Below are positions 1-7,540 of a stretch of DNA of 49,213 bases, piece after piece. The position numbers and the translations under genes are program-made. The stretch covers positions 1-49,213 of the forward strand of contig NZ_GL883685.1 of the NCBI RefSeq assembly GCF_000205025.1, in the 5' to 3' direction. The notes beneath the pieces are model-generated. The model made no database searches, was not told the origin of the DNA, and saw nothing but the letters and a program-made list of their open reading frames with translations. Numbering within the stretch: the stretch's first letter is position 1; every line of letters starts with the position of its first letter. Source of the DNA: Parasutterella excrementihominis YIT 11859. GTDB taxonomy: Bacteria > Pseudomonadota > Gammaproteobacteria > Burkholderiales > Burkholderiaceae_F.

Positions 1-48
1 TCCTTCTCAGGACTTTTGCAACATCCCCCTTTCTAAGCAACTTAGTAA

Positions 49-624
49 TTAGAGCGTGACGTCGACGCGTTTGCCGATCGCATAGAAGTGACCGCCGGCG
101 ACATAGTGCATAGAGCGCAGTTCATCCGGACCTTCTTCTAAGTGCCAATGGTTGTTGGAGAAGACACGGGAGTCAGCCCAAGCTTTAACAATTTGGCCCA
201 TGAAGAGGTCATAAGTCTTTTCATTGTGCGGTTCACGGATCAGCTTAATGACTGCCCATGCAGAGCATCCTTCGGGCAGCGGAAAGTCGCAGTCAGGAAG
301 CGTAAAGAATTTCAGACCGCTGTCGGCAATCTTGTTGGGATTGTCGTTCTTGCTTACGGAACCTAAATAAAGAATTTCTTTCTGAATTCCCATTCCCGGA
401 ACGGCAAGCAGGATGTATTCGCTCGCTTCAATGAGCTTGCGGGAATAGTGAGTCGAATCAATGACGACCGTCATCTTGTCATAATCCAACGGGCAGTTCC
501 AAGAAGCGGGCATGATATCCAGATCGTCGCCTTGTTTGCTCTCAACAAAGGCAGTGCCGCCTAAATTAAAGAGGCGATAAGGGGTTTCTAAACCAACCGG
601 TTTTACAAATTCTTTTTGACTCAT
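49..624 (-). CDS. Flavin reductase-like (FMN-binding split-barrel) protein
   Basis: A 191-residue soluble protein without signal peptide or membrane segment. Its overall pattern (an early NLGGTAFVES strand, then PASWNCPLDYD and the later strand LYLGSVSK) fits the flavin reductase-like split-barrel family, whose members bind FMN and either reduce free flavin with NAD(P)H or act as small flavoproteins of unknown substrate. The ATG at 624 is supported by GAGGAG seven bases upstream. It is transcribed away from the TRAP genes and shares the 358-base gap with them. The substrate cannot be read from the sequence. I am fairly sure of the fold and unsure of the reaction. Confidence 0.7.
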   Translation of the reverse strand: MSQKEFVKPVGLETPYRLFNLGGTAFVESKQGDDLDIMPASWNCPLDYDKMTVVIDSTHYSRKLIEASEYILLAVPGMGIQKEILYLGSVSKNDNPNKIADSGLKFFTLPDCDFPLPEGCSAWAVIKLIREPHNEKTYDLFMGQIVKAWADSRVFSNNHWHLEEGPDELRSMHYVAGGHFYAIGKRVDVTL

Positions 625-715
625 TCAATGCTCCTCAAAAACAATGCACCTATTCTAAGTTCGCAAGCAGAAAATTCTTTGCACAAAAGGCCGTGCACAG
701 TAGAAAAACTCCTAA

Positions 716-735
716 TTTGGTGCAGACGCACCAAA
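716..735. promoter_or_regulatory. Dyad, possible upstream activator site
   Basis: TTTGGTGC-AGAC-GCACCAAA is a perfect 8+8 inverted repeat. Its centre is about 100 bases upstream of the sigma-54 -24 element, the usual distance for an enhancer-binding protein. The half-site TTGGTGC resembles NtrC-type half-sites, but their orientation is reversed relative to the classical NtrC site, so the binding protein is unknown. Function is inference. Confidence 0.4.
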
Positions 736-807
736 AGAGTGCGCATCAATAAGTTTCGATCATTTCTTGTGAGCTCTTTTGGTTCAATTTCACTGACTCT
801 CAGGCCG

Positions 808-823
808 TTTTGTTTGAACAAAA
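808..823. promoter_or_regulatory. Dyad adjoining the sigma-54 promoter
   Basis: TTTTGTT-TG-AACAAAA is a perfect 7+7 inverted repeat ending two bases before the -24 element. It could be an operator or an AT-rich bending site. Only the symmetry is seen; the role is inferred. Confidence 0.35.
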
Positions 824-824
824 G

Positions 825-841
825 TTGGCACGTCTTTTGCT
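825..841 (+). promoter_or_regulatory. Sigma-54 (RpoN) promoter of the TAXI TRAP operon
   Basis: TTGGCACG-TCTT-TTGCT matches the -24/-12 consensus YTGGCACG-N4-TTGCW at every defined position, with GG (827-828) and GC (839-840) separated by exactly ten bases. Transcription would begin near 852 and leave an untranslated leader of about 130 bases before the gene at 983. Sigma-54 promoters need an ATP-driven activator; no such regulator gene is in the window. Confidence 0.75.
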
Positions 842-856
842 TCTATGAAAGTGACA

Positions 857-877
857 GGAAAAGCGAAGCGCTTTTCC
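857..877 (+). other. Hairpin at the 5' end of the TRAP leader
   Basis: GGAAAAGCG-AAG-CGCTTTTCC forms a perfect 9-base-pair stem with a three-base loop, starting about five bases after the predicted sigma-54 start. It may protect the transcript 5' end or serve as a protein site. There is no T-run, so it is not an intrinsic terminator. Confidence 0.5.
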
Positions 878-982
878 GGGGTTTGCGAGTAAAAAAATCG
901 AGACCTTGTCCGCTGCGATGAAAGCCATAAGCTGAGCAGCAAACGCACTGGTTACACAATTAAATCTCAAACGGAGACTTTC

Positions 983-1960
983 ATGTTCGTCAAAAAACTC
1001 ATCCCCTTTGCAGTTGCAGCTTCTTTCGCTATGGCAGGTGCTACTGCTTTCGCTAAAACAGAATTCGTCACGATCGGTACCGGCGGCATCACCGGTGTTT
1101 ACTACCCGACAGGCGGCGCTATTGCCAAGATCGTGAACGCAAAGAAAGATCAGTACGGTGTCCGTGCTTCCGTAGAATCGACCGGCGGCTCTAAGTTCAA
1201 CATCAACGCCATCGACTCTAAGGATCTGGACTTCGGTATTGCTCAGGCCGATACACAGTACATGGCCTACAACGGCAAAGGTGCTTGGGAAGGCAAACCC
1301 GTTAAAAAACTCCGCGCTGTTTTCGCTCTTGCTCCGGAAGCCGTGACTTTCGTGGCTGCCGAAGACGCCAACATCAAGTCCGTTAAAGACGTCAAGGGCA
1401 AGACCATTAACCTCGGTGACCCGGGTTCCGGCAACCGCATTAACTCCACCGACATCTTCAATGCCGTCGGCATCGTTCCAGGAAAAGATTTCCGTGATGA
1501 AAAACTGAAACCCGCCGACGCCCCCAGAATTCTGCAGGACGGTCGTATTGACGGCTTCTTCTACACCGTCGGTCATCCGAACGGCAACATTAAAGAAGCG
1601 ACTGCCGGCAAACGCAAAGTCCGTATCGTCCCGATCTCCGAAGCCGAAGTCGCCTCTTTGCTGAAAGAAGCTCCCTACTACAGCATGACGGAAATCCCGA
1701 TGGATCAGTATCCCGATGCCGTCAACGCTAAGGACAAGGTTAAGACCGTCGGCATGCTCGCCACTTTAGTGACCTCCGCCGATACACCGGACGACGTTGT
1801 TTATGCCGTTACTAAGGAAGTGATGACCAACCTCGATCAGTTCCGCAAACTGCATCCGGCTCTTGCCAACCTGACACCGGAAAGCATGCTTCAGGGCCTG
1901 ACCGCCCCGATCCATCCGGGCGCTCTCAAGTACTACAAAGAAGCAGGTCTCGTGAAGTAA
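983..1960 (+). CDS. TAXI family TRAP transporter solute-binding protein
   Basis: A 325-residue periplasmic binding protein of the TAXI class, which captures a small organic acid or amino acid and hands it to a TRAP permease. Residues 1-24 are a Sec signal peptide ending AFA before KTEF. The mature start EFVTIGTGGITGVYYPTGGA is the TAXI signature, followed by the segment DFGIAQADTQYMAYNG and by the central PGSGNRINSTDIFNAVGI. The length is typical of the family. It lies 86 bases before the fused permease and is the first gene of that operon, behind the sigma-54 promoter. The ligand cannot be assigned; glutamate, 2-oxoglutarate or other dicarboxylates are known for some TAXI systems. The start has GGAG nine bases upstream. 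Confidence 0.92.
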   Translation: MFVKKLIPFAVAASFAMAGATAFAKTEFVTIGTGGITGVYYPTGGAIAKIVNAKKDQYGVRASVESTGGSKFNINAIDSKDLDFGIAQADTQYMAYNGKGAWEGKPVKKLRAVFALAPEAVTFVAAEDANIKSVKDVKGKTINLGDPGSGNRINSTDIFNAVGIVPGKDFRDEKLKPADAPRILQDGRIDGFFYTVGHPNGNIKEATAGKRKVRIVPISEAEVASLLKEAPYYSMTEIPMDQYPDAVNAKDKVKTVGMLATLVTSADTPDDVVYAVTKEVMTNLDQFRKLHPALANLTPESMLQGLTAPIHPGALKYYKEAGLVK

Positions 1961-1976
1961 TTCAGCTTTAAATGAC

Positions 1977-2004
1977 GCAAAGACTCGGGACTCCGGGTCT
2001 TTGC
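1977..2004 (+). other. Intercistronic hairpin between TRAP binding protein and permease
   Basis: GCAAAGAC (1977-1984) pairs with GTCTTTGC (1997-2004) around a 12-base loop. No T-run follows, so transcription is expected to continue into the permease gene. Hairpins in this position commonly protect the upstream binding-protein message from 3' decay and make it more abundant than the permease message; that role is inferred. Confidence 0.5.
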
Positions 2005-2046
2005 GAACCTCGTTAGAGGCTCGTTAAGAAGTAAAAAGGAGTCAAC

Positions 2047-4236
2047 ATGACGGACAAATCGAACACAGAAATGCTGCTGCCGCAGGCAGGCATCCCGGGC
2101 TACATTCCCCAGCCTAAAAAGAATGCCTCCGAAGACGTAATCGGCGAATACAAAAAACAGGTTCAGCAGCTCGGAGATAAAGGTCTTAAAGAAGATAAGA
2201 CCGGGCTCTCGGCCAAACTGACGTACATTGTTGCATTGGCTTGGGCCTTTTTCCAGATGTCCACCGCTTCGTGGCTGCTGTTGGACTCTTTATATGTCAA
2301 AGCTTTTCACTTGGCTTTTGCACTTGCTCTGATTTATCTCAACCTTCCGACACTTAAGTCCGAACTTAAGTCTCGCTGGGACCTCAGAATTCTTCTGGCA
2401 ATGAAACGCGTGACGATCGTTGACTGGATGATCGGTATCGTCGGCGTTATCGGAGCCTTATATATCGTGATTGATTACGCCGGTATTTCCGAGCGTCCCG
2501 GCATGCCGATCGGTCGCGACTTGATCTTCGGCGTGATTTTGATTGTTCTGATGCTGGAAGCGACTCGCCGTGTTCTGGGACCTGCACTTCCCATCATCTG
2601 CGGTGCTTTCATCGCCTACGTCTTTTTAGGTCCGTACCTGCCGGACGTAGTGGCCTTTAAAGGTGCAACACTTTCCCGCTTCATTTCCCAGATCACGATG
2701 GATACACAGGGCATTTACGGTGTTCCGCTGCATGTGTCCGCGACGGTTGTGTTCCTCTTTGTGATGTTCGGTACGATGCTCGATAGAGCAGGGGGCGGTG
2801 CTTTCTTCACACGTTTGGCGATTTCCGGTCTCGGCCAGTATCGCGGCGGTGCAGCTAAAGCAGCCGTTGTGAGCTCCGCGCTTTCCGGTATGGTTTCCGG
2901 CTCTTCAATTGCCAACGTCGTGACCACCGGTACATTCACGATTCCTCTGATGAAGCGTCTCGGTTATCCGGCCACGAAAGCCGCTGCGATTGAAGTTGCT
3001 TCTTCCGTGAACGGCCAGTTAGCTCCTCCGGTTATGGGTGCTGCCGCCTTCATCATTGCCGAATATGTCAACGTCCCTTATGTTGAAGTGGCAAAGGCTG
3101 CTGCCATTCCCGCCTTCGCTTCCTACATTGCTCTGCTGTGGATTACTCACATCGAAGCCTGTAAGCTGGGGCTGAGGGGACTTCCTAAGAAAGAACTGCC
3201 GAAGTTCTTCGTCGAACTCAAAAACGGTCTTCATTATTTAATTCCGCTTGCCGTTCTGATTTGGGAACTGGTGGTGGAAATGCACTCAGCCGAACTCTCT
3301 GTCTTCCGCGCCATTATCGTGCTCGCTATCATCATGGTCCTGCAGCCGGTAGCCATTGCTAAAGTTCATGACGCCGACCTTTGGGCAGCCTTCAAGTTCG
3401 GAATTAAGAACACACTGAACTCCATGGCCGCAGGTGCAAATAATATGGCCGGTGTCGCTCTGGCAACCGCTTCCGCAGGCATCATCGTCGGCTGCGTCTC
3501 CCTTGGTTTAGGTCAGCAGATCACTTCCTTTGTCGAAGCGCTTTCAATGGGCAACATCTTCCTGATGATCCTCATTACCGCCGTCGCCAGCCTGCTTCTG
3601 GGTATGGGTCTTCCGACAACAGCTAACTACATCATCATGGCTTCTCTAACAGCTCCGGTGATCGTTACGTTAGCTACTGGTCTGACACTGCATGGTCAAG
3701 AAATTGCGATTCCGCTGATTGCCGCCCATCTGTTCTGCCTGTACTTCGGCATCCTGGCCGACGACACACCTCCTGTCGGTTTGGCCGCCTACGCGGGTGC
3801 CGCAATTGCAAAAGCGAACCCGATCTCCGTCGGTGTTCAGGGCTTCCTCTACGATATTCGTACAGCCATCATCCCGGTCTTCTTCCTGTTCAACTCCGAC
3901 ATTCTTCTGATCGGTATTGAATCCCTGCCGGTAAGTCTGATGATTTTTGCGATGACAGGTTTGGGTATGGTTGCGGTTTCCTCCGCCATCCAGGGCTGGC
4001 TGATCGATAAAGTCAACATCCTTGAAAGACTCATTCTTGTTGCCGCTACCGTTGTTCTGATGTTCCCGGCTCTGATTTCCGGCTACGTCCTTCCGTATGA
4101 ACAGCGCTGGTGGGGCTACCTTGTCGGTATTGCGCTCTTCGGTATTGCCTTCCTCTCTCAGAAAGTGCGCTACGGTGCTAAGAAAAAGAATCAGGCTGCA
4201 GTTGCAGAATCTGATGAGGAGTTAGCAGTTTCATAG
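2047..4236 (+). CDS. TRAP transporter permease, 4TM/12TM fusion (DctQM type)
   Basis: A 729-residue inner-membrane protein carrying both TRAP membrane subunits in one chain. The first ~70 residues are hydrophilic, then about four helices form the small DctQ-like part (TASWLLLDSLYVKAFHLAFA and following), and the rest is the large 12-helix DctM-like channel. Family motifs include SALSGMVSGSSIANVVTTG, SSVNGQLAPPVMGAAAFI, LLLGMGLPTTANYI and ADDTPPVGLAAYAGAAIA. TRAP systems import substrate with a sodium gradient and depend on the adjacent binding protein. Fused permeases are the normal partner of TAXI binding proteins. AAAGGAG lies before the ATG. The stop is TAG, followed by an intrinsic terminator. 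Confident on family; substrate unknown. Confidence 0.94.
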   Translation: MTDKSNTEMLLPQAGIPGYIPQPKKNASEDVIGEYKKQVQQLGDKGLKEDKTGLSAKLTYIVALAWAFFQMSTASWLLLDSLYVKAFHLAFALALIYLNLPTLKSELKSRWDLRILLAMKRVTIVDWMIGIVGVIGALYIVIDYAGISERPGMPIGRDLIFGVILIVLMLEATRRVLGPALPIICGAFIAYVFLGPYLPDVVAFKGATLSRFISQITMDTQGIYGVPLHVSATVVFLFVMFGTMLDRAGGGAFFTRLAISGLGQYRGGAAKAAVVSSALSGMVSGSSIANVVTTGTFTIPLMKRLGYPATKAAAIEVASSVNGQLAPPVMGAAAFIIAEYVNVPYVEVAKAAAIPAFASYIALLWITHIEACKLGLRGLPKKELPKFFVELKNGLHYLIPLAVLIWELVVEMHSAELSVFRAIIVLAIIMVLQPVAIAKVHDADLWAAFKFGIKNTLNSMAAGANNMAGVALATASAGIIVGCVSLGLGQQITSFVEALSMGNIFLMILITAVASLLLGMGLPTTANYIIMASLTAPVIVTLATGLTLHGQEIAIPLIAAHLFCLYFGILADDTPPVGLAAYAGAAIAKANPISVGVQGFLYDIRTAIIPVFFLFNSDILLIGIESLPVSLMIFAMTGLGMVAVSSAIQGWLIDKVNILERLILVAATVVLMFPALISGYVLPYEQRWWGYLVGIALFGIAFLSQKVRYGAKKKNQAAVAESDEELAVS

Positions 4237-4278
4237 AATTTCCTAGTGTTCATTCGACCTTGTCCGTCGAATATTTGG

Positions 4279-4310
4279 CCGCGGAACCCCTTCACCGCGG
4301 TTTTTTTTTT
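4279..4310 (+). terminator. Intrinsic terminator after the TRAP operon
   Basis: CCGCGG (4279-4284) pairs with CCGCGG (4295-4300) and is followed by ten T residues. It closes the two-gene TRAP transcript 43 bases after the permease stop. Confidence 0.8.
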
Positions 4311-4320
4311 GCTTTTTTGT

Positions 4321-4347
4321 GCTTGTCTCCGTTGGACGAAGACAAGC
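4321..4347. repeat. Inverted repeat between convergent genes
   Basis: GCTTGTCT (4321-4328) and AGACAAGC (4340-4347) form an 8-base-pair stem with an 11-base loop, just downstream of the metallo-hydrolase gene on the minus strand. It lacks a T-run on that strand, so it may be a weak or factor-assisted 3' end. Confidence 0.4.
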
Positions 4348-4365
4348 CTAATGACTCTTCACGGA

Positions 4366-5313
4366 TTAGTTAAATTTTCCGCGGTTCAACATTTTTTCCG
4401 CACCGGCTTTGAGGCCATCAACATATTGAAGAAAAGCCGACCTTGAAACCAAAAGATGAGGTTCGCCCAGTTTTCTATTTTTGATTTTCTCGATGAGTTC
4501 TGTCTGACCGGTGCTGAAGGGATGGGCAGTTAGATTTACGGAAATATCAAGCTTATTGCTCGACAATTTATCGAGAGACCGGATATATTCTTCCAACTGT
4601 GATTTATCTTTGATCGCGTTCAAACCGACTCCGCCGATCGTGACAGCCGTGTATTTTTTACCGTCTGCATAAACCGGGTAAACATAGGAGAAGGTTCCTT
4701 CGGTATGTCCCGGAGTGGCAATGGCGCGCACAGTTGTGTTCCCGAGCGTGACGGTCTCACCGTCTTTGAGAACCATTTCTTTCGGAATCATGGTTTTCGG
4801 ACCCGCTCCTTTGCCGAGGTGCTCGAAAGATTCTTCCCAGCCTTTTTCGCCCATGGCAAATTTTGCGTTCTTGAATAAAGGCTTCAAGGTGGTTGCGCCG
4901 CCGACATGATCAAAGTGTCCGTGTGTCATAAGCACGTATTTGATTTCGGAAGGATCAACATTGAGTAAGGCAAGATTGTCGATGAGATGTCCGACGAAAG
5001 GAGGATGCAGCGTATCAATGAGGATGTATCCGTCATTTGTTTTGATCAGGTAGGCAGCTACCCAGCGCAGTCCAACGTACCACACATTGTCAAAGACTTT
5101 GTAAGGAGGGATCTTTTGGATGACCGGATCATCCAACCAAGCTTTGAGCTCAGGCGACATTTTTTTCGTTTGTGCAAATTCGCTGAATAATGCCGCAACT
5201 TGTTTAGAAGAAAGATCCAGTGCTTTTTCAGCGGCAAAAGTTTTTGGCGCAACAAGAACAGCGGCCGAACCTAAACCGACTCTCAAAAAAATTCTGCGTT
5301 TCATTTGATTCAT
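4366..5313 (-). CDS. Tat-exported metallo-beta-lactamase-fold hydrolase (subclass B3-like)
   Basis: A 315-residue protein with a twin-arginine signal (KRRIFLRVG then a hydrophobic stretch to TFA, about residues 5-28) and a metallo-beta-lactamase domain. The zinc motif HGHFDH lies near residues 130-135, with the later ligands in ATPGHTEGTFSYVY and NLTAHPF, and ILIDTL before the first motif. This spacing resembles subclass B3 enzymes and their non-antibiotic relatives in the periplasm. Tat export implies folding, perhaps with zinc, before export. It is divergent from a LysR regulator, a layout seen with regulated beta-lactamases but also with many other hydrolases. Whether it hydrolyses beta-lactams cannot be told from the sequence. 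The ATG at 5313 has GGAG seven bases upstream. Confidence 0.82.
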   Translation of the reverse strand: MNQMKRRIFLRVGLGSAAVLVAPKTFAAEKALDLSSKQVAALFSEFAQTKKMSPELKAWLDDPVIQKIPPYKVFDNVWYVGLRWVAAYLIKTNDGYILIDTLHPPFVGHLIDNLALLNVDPSEIKYVLMTHGHFDHVGGATTLKPLFKNAKFAMGEKGWEESFEHLGKGAGPKTMIPKEMVLKDGETVTLGNTTVRAIATPGHTEGTFSYVYPVYADGKKYTAVTIGGVGLNAIKDKSQLEEYIRSLDKLSSNKLDISVNLTAHPFSTGQTELIEKIKNRKLGEPHLLVSRSAFLQYVDGLKAGAEKMLNRGKFN

Positions 5314-5369
5314 AACAAATCTCCATACGAGTGAATGGAGGTATGTTATTGAATTTTTTATTTCGGATA

Positions 5370-5408
5370 AATAGAATAAAAAGCAATCTATTTTTTCGAT
5401 TTTCGAAA
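5370..5408. promoter_or_regulatory. Candidate LysR-type operator sites
   Basis: The 100-base divergent gap contains AATAGA-N11-TCTATT (5370-5392), an interrupted dyad with the T-N11-A type spacing of LysR binding sites, followed at once by TTTCGA-TTT-TCGAAA (5394-5408), which touches the regulator start. A third small dyad, CTCCAT-N8-ATGGAG (5321-5340), covers the ribosome site of the divergent hydrolase gene. Symmetry is seen; regulation of both genes by the LysR protein is inferred. Confidence 0.45.
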
Positions 5409-5413
5409 TAATT

Positions 5414-6295
5414 ATGGATCGTCTTCAAGCCCTGGAAGTTTTCATGTTGGTCGCGAAGCTGGGGAGCTTTACAGCGGCTTCAAGAGCGGCAAACCTAACA
5501 GCTTCACGCGTTACCCATCTGATTCAGAATTTAGAGAAGGAATTAGGCGTCTCTTTATTTAGCCGAACCACACGATGTGTGAGTCTTTCATCTGCCGGTC
5601 AGGCCTTATTTGAACAGCTTGATCCGAACCTTGGTTTTATTACTGAAACGCTTCAGAACATCAAGGAGTTATCTAATGAAGAACCAAAAGGGACAATCCG
5701 GATCAGTGCACCAGTCAAGTTCGGCTCAACGTTTTTGATGAAACCGATAACGGTGCTTCTTAAGAAATATCCGGATGTTCGTATTGTTTTGAATACGACC
5801 AACGATCCGCAGGAAATCTCCAAAGGTGGTGCAGATATTGCATTTGTCCTGGTTACGGAGATGCCTCTTTCAGGAGTGCGACACAAGATAGGAGTGTTCA
5901 GCAGCGGAATCTATGCAAATTTGAATGTCATGACGGCACTCTCTTCTTTAACTTCGCCCGAGCAATTGAGGAGTGTCGAATTAATTCTTCAAGAAGGGAA
6001 TGCTTCGTCTTGGAATCTAACCGGTTCGGAGGGACAAAAATACAGGGTGTCGGTAAAGAAGTGGTCTTTCAAAACTGACACGACGCAGGCGGCTTTAATC
6101 GCAGCAAAGGAAGGTCTGGGCGCGGCACTTTTACCGATACCTTTAGGAGAGAGTGAAAAGTCCTTGACTCGATTACTTCCTAATTGGACCGGCGTTCCAG
6201 TGGAAGTCTGCGCCATCACTTCGTCTAGGAAGATTTCTTCAGCAGCAAGAAATTTTATTGACCTTGCCAAACAAGAGTTCAATAGAGAGCAATGA
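5414..6295 (+). CDS. LysR family transcriptional regulator
   Basis: A 293-residue regulator of usual LysR length. Residues 1-60 form the winged helix-turn-helix (MDRLQALEVFMLVAKLGSFT, then ASRVTHLIQNLEKELGVSLF and SRTTR); the rest is the periplasmic-binding-like effector domain beginning near GTIRISAPVKFGSTFL. The sequence resembles the DNA-binding and effector pattern of the CrgA/AaeR-like subgroup common in proteobacteria. It is divergent from the Tat-exported metallo-hydrolase gene and the dyads between them are likely its sites. The start has no clear ribosome site, so low translation or a leader-poor message is possible. The inducer is unknown. Confidence 0.9.
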   Translation: MDRLQALEVFMLVAKLGSFTAASRAANLTASRVTHLIQNLEKELGVSLFSRTTRCVSLSSAGQALFEQLDPNLGFITETLQNIKELSNEEPKGTIRISAPVKFGSTFLMKPITVLLKKYPDVRIVLNTTNDPQEISKGGADIAFVLVTEMPLSGVRHKIGVFSSGIYANLNVMTALSSLTSPEQLRSVELILQEGNASSWNLTGSEGQKYRVSVKKWSFKTDTTQAALIAAKEGLGAALLPIPLGESEKSLTRLLPNWTGVPVEVCAITSSRKISSAARNFIDLAKQEFNREQ

Positions 6296-6323
6296 CGGGA
6301 CTGCAGTCTTGCAACCGCCACAA

Positions 6324-6355
6324 AAATCCCGAGCTTCCTGCGAAGCCCGGGATTT
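6324..6355. terminator. Bidirectional terminator between LysR gene and aminotransferase
   Basis: AAATCCCG (6324-6331) pairs with CGGGATTT (6348-6355), with an inner stem GCTTC-CTGC-GAAGC. The A-rich side gives a short T-run on the minus strand, so it can end both convergent transcripts. Confidence 0.75.
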
Positions 6356-6379
6356 GAATTAAGCCGCTAAGTCAGACGA

Positions 6380-7522
6380 TTAAACCCAGCCTTTCTGGCG
6401 GAATTCTTTGAGTTTTTCAACGAAATAGCGCATTTCAGCGGGTGTGCCCAGAGAAATACGGCACCACTGAACGGCAGGCGGGAAGGGACGGCCGACGAGA
6501 ATGTGTTCGGTTTTCATTCTGTCTGCGAAGGGTTTCAGCGGAGCTTTCAGATCAATGAAAACGAAGTTCGTCTGGCTCGGCAGATAAGGAATGTTGAGTT
6601 CCTTCAGAGCCTTGTAGAGGATCTCGCGGGCTTCGTCATTGCTTTCTTTGGATTCTTTTAAGAATTCCTTGTCATTGAGTTCGCTTAGAGCAGCAGCCAG
6701 CGTTGTCTGGTTCATCATGACTTCGTAGGCGACATGGTCACGAATCTTGTTGATGACGTTCACGGCGCCGACGGCGTAGCCCAAACGCATACCGGCCATA
6801 GCGAAGATCTTGGAGAAGGTCTTCAGGACGACCAGGTTGTCAAAGCCCTGACGAACGAGTTCGTTGCAGGACTTGAAGGAAGGATCGTTGACGAACTCGG
6901 CATAGGCTTCGTCGAGGATGAAGAAGGTGTTCTTCGGCTGAGATTTAATCCAGTTGAAGATTTCGTTGCTGTCGGCAATCGTGGAAGTCGGGTTGTTCGG
7001 GTTGACGAGGTAAACCAGAACGCGGTGTTTCTTTGCTTCAGCGGTTGCAACTTTGCGCAGAGCGGCGAGATCAATGCTCCAGTTCGGGCCCATCTTGACG
7101 TTCTTAACCGGAATGTTGTTGCGCTTAGCAACATCAGCACCGTCGCCGTAAGTCAGTTCAGGCTGAACCAAAACCGTGTTCTTGGTGGCTTCAGCTTCAA
7201 TAGTGGCACGAATGGCTTCTGCAGAACCGTGCGTCAGAAGTACTTCATCCGGTCTGACATTCATGAATTTAGCCAAATCCTTTTTGAATGCGATGACCTG
7301 CGCGAAGGGATAACGAGAGCCGTACATGGCGGCTTTAGCGACAGCTTCTTTAGCCTTTTCGCTCATGCCCAACGGGTTTTCGTTAAAGCACAAGAGCATG
7401 GGTTTTTCGGCAGTCGGTTTGACAAACTTCGGCTGAGCAGCGACAGCGGCAGTTGTTCCGAGGGAAGAGAGAGCAGCTCCGGCGCCGACCAGACGGAAGA
7501 GTTGTCTGCGATTCAGGGTCAT
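6380..7522 (-). CDS. Tat-exported PLP-dependent aminotransferase (HisC-like, fold type I)
   Basis: A 380-residue class I/II aminotransferase most like histidinol-phosphate aminotransferases. The PLP-binding lysine is in LKTFSKIFAMAGMRLGYAVG, with upstream LLTHGSAEAIRATIEA, YLVNPNNPTSTI and FILDEAYAEFV, and the C-terminal substrate arginine in WCRISLGTPAEM. Unusually the protein starts with a twin-arginine signal (NRRQLFRLVG, then a hydrophobic stretch ending AVAA, residues 1-29), so the folded, cofactor-loaded enzyme should be exported. Cytoplasmic HisC has no such signal and the gene is not among other his genes, so histidine synthesis is unlikely. The ATG has AGGAG seven bases upstream and a TTGACA promoter before it. 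The substrate is unknown, probably an amino or oxo acid in the periplasm. Confidence 0.85.
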   Translation of the reverse strand: MTLNRRQLFRLVGAGAALSSLGTTAAVAAQPKFVKPTAEKPMLLCFNENPLGMSEKAKEAVAKAAMYGSRYPFAQVIAFKKDLAKFMNVRPDEVLLTHGSAEAIRATIEAEATKNTVLVQPELTYGDGADVAKRNNIPVKNVKMGPNWSIDLAALRKVATAEAKKHRVLVYLVNPNNPTSTIADSNEIFNWIKSQPKNTFFILDEAYAEFVNDPSFKSCNELVRQGFDNLVVLKTFSKIFAMAGMRLGYAVGAVNVINKIRDHVAYEVMMNQTTLAAALSELNDKEFLKESKESNDEAREILYKALKELNIPYLPSQTNFVFIDLKAPLKPFADRMKTEHILVGRPFPPAVQWCRISLGTPAEMRYFVEKLKEFRQKGWV

Positions 7523-7540
7523 GAAAAATCTCCTATGAGG

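Larger units (their letters stand above)
625..982. other. Intergenic control region of the TRAP operon (358 bases, no gene)
   Basis: No convincing gene lies here; the open frames present lack a ribosome site and family resemblance. The stretch holds a 20-base dyad (716-735), a second dyad (808-823), a sigma-54 promoter (825-841) and a hairpin (857-877) near the expected transcript start. It ends with the ribosome site of the TAXI binding-protein gene (GGAG just before 983). Confidence 0.7.

Noticed and set aside
616-921. Possible 101-residue gene before the TRAP operon
   Set aside because: It has no ribosome site or family pattern and overlaps the sigma-54 promoter and dyads.
800-1576. 258-codon open frame on the minus strand
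   Set aside because: It lies antisense to the TAXI binding protein, which has a signal peptide, ribosome site and family motifs; the minus frame is low-complexity in its Val/Gly/Phe content and has no support.
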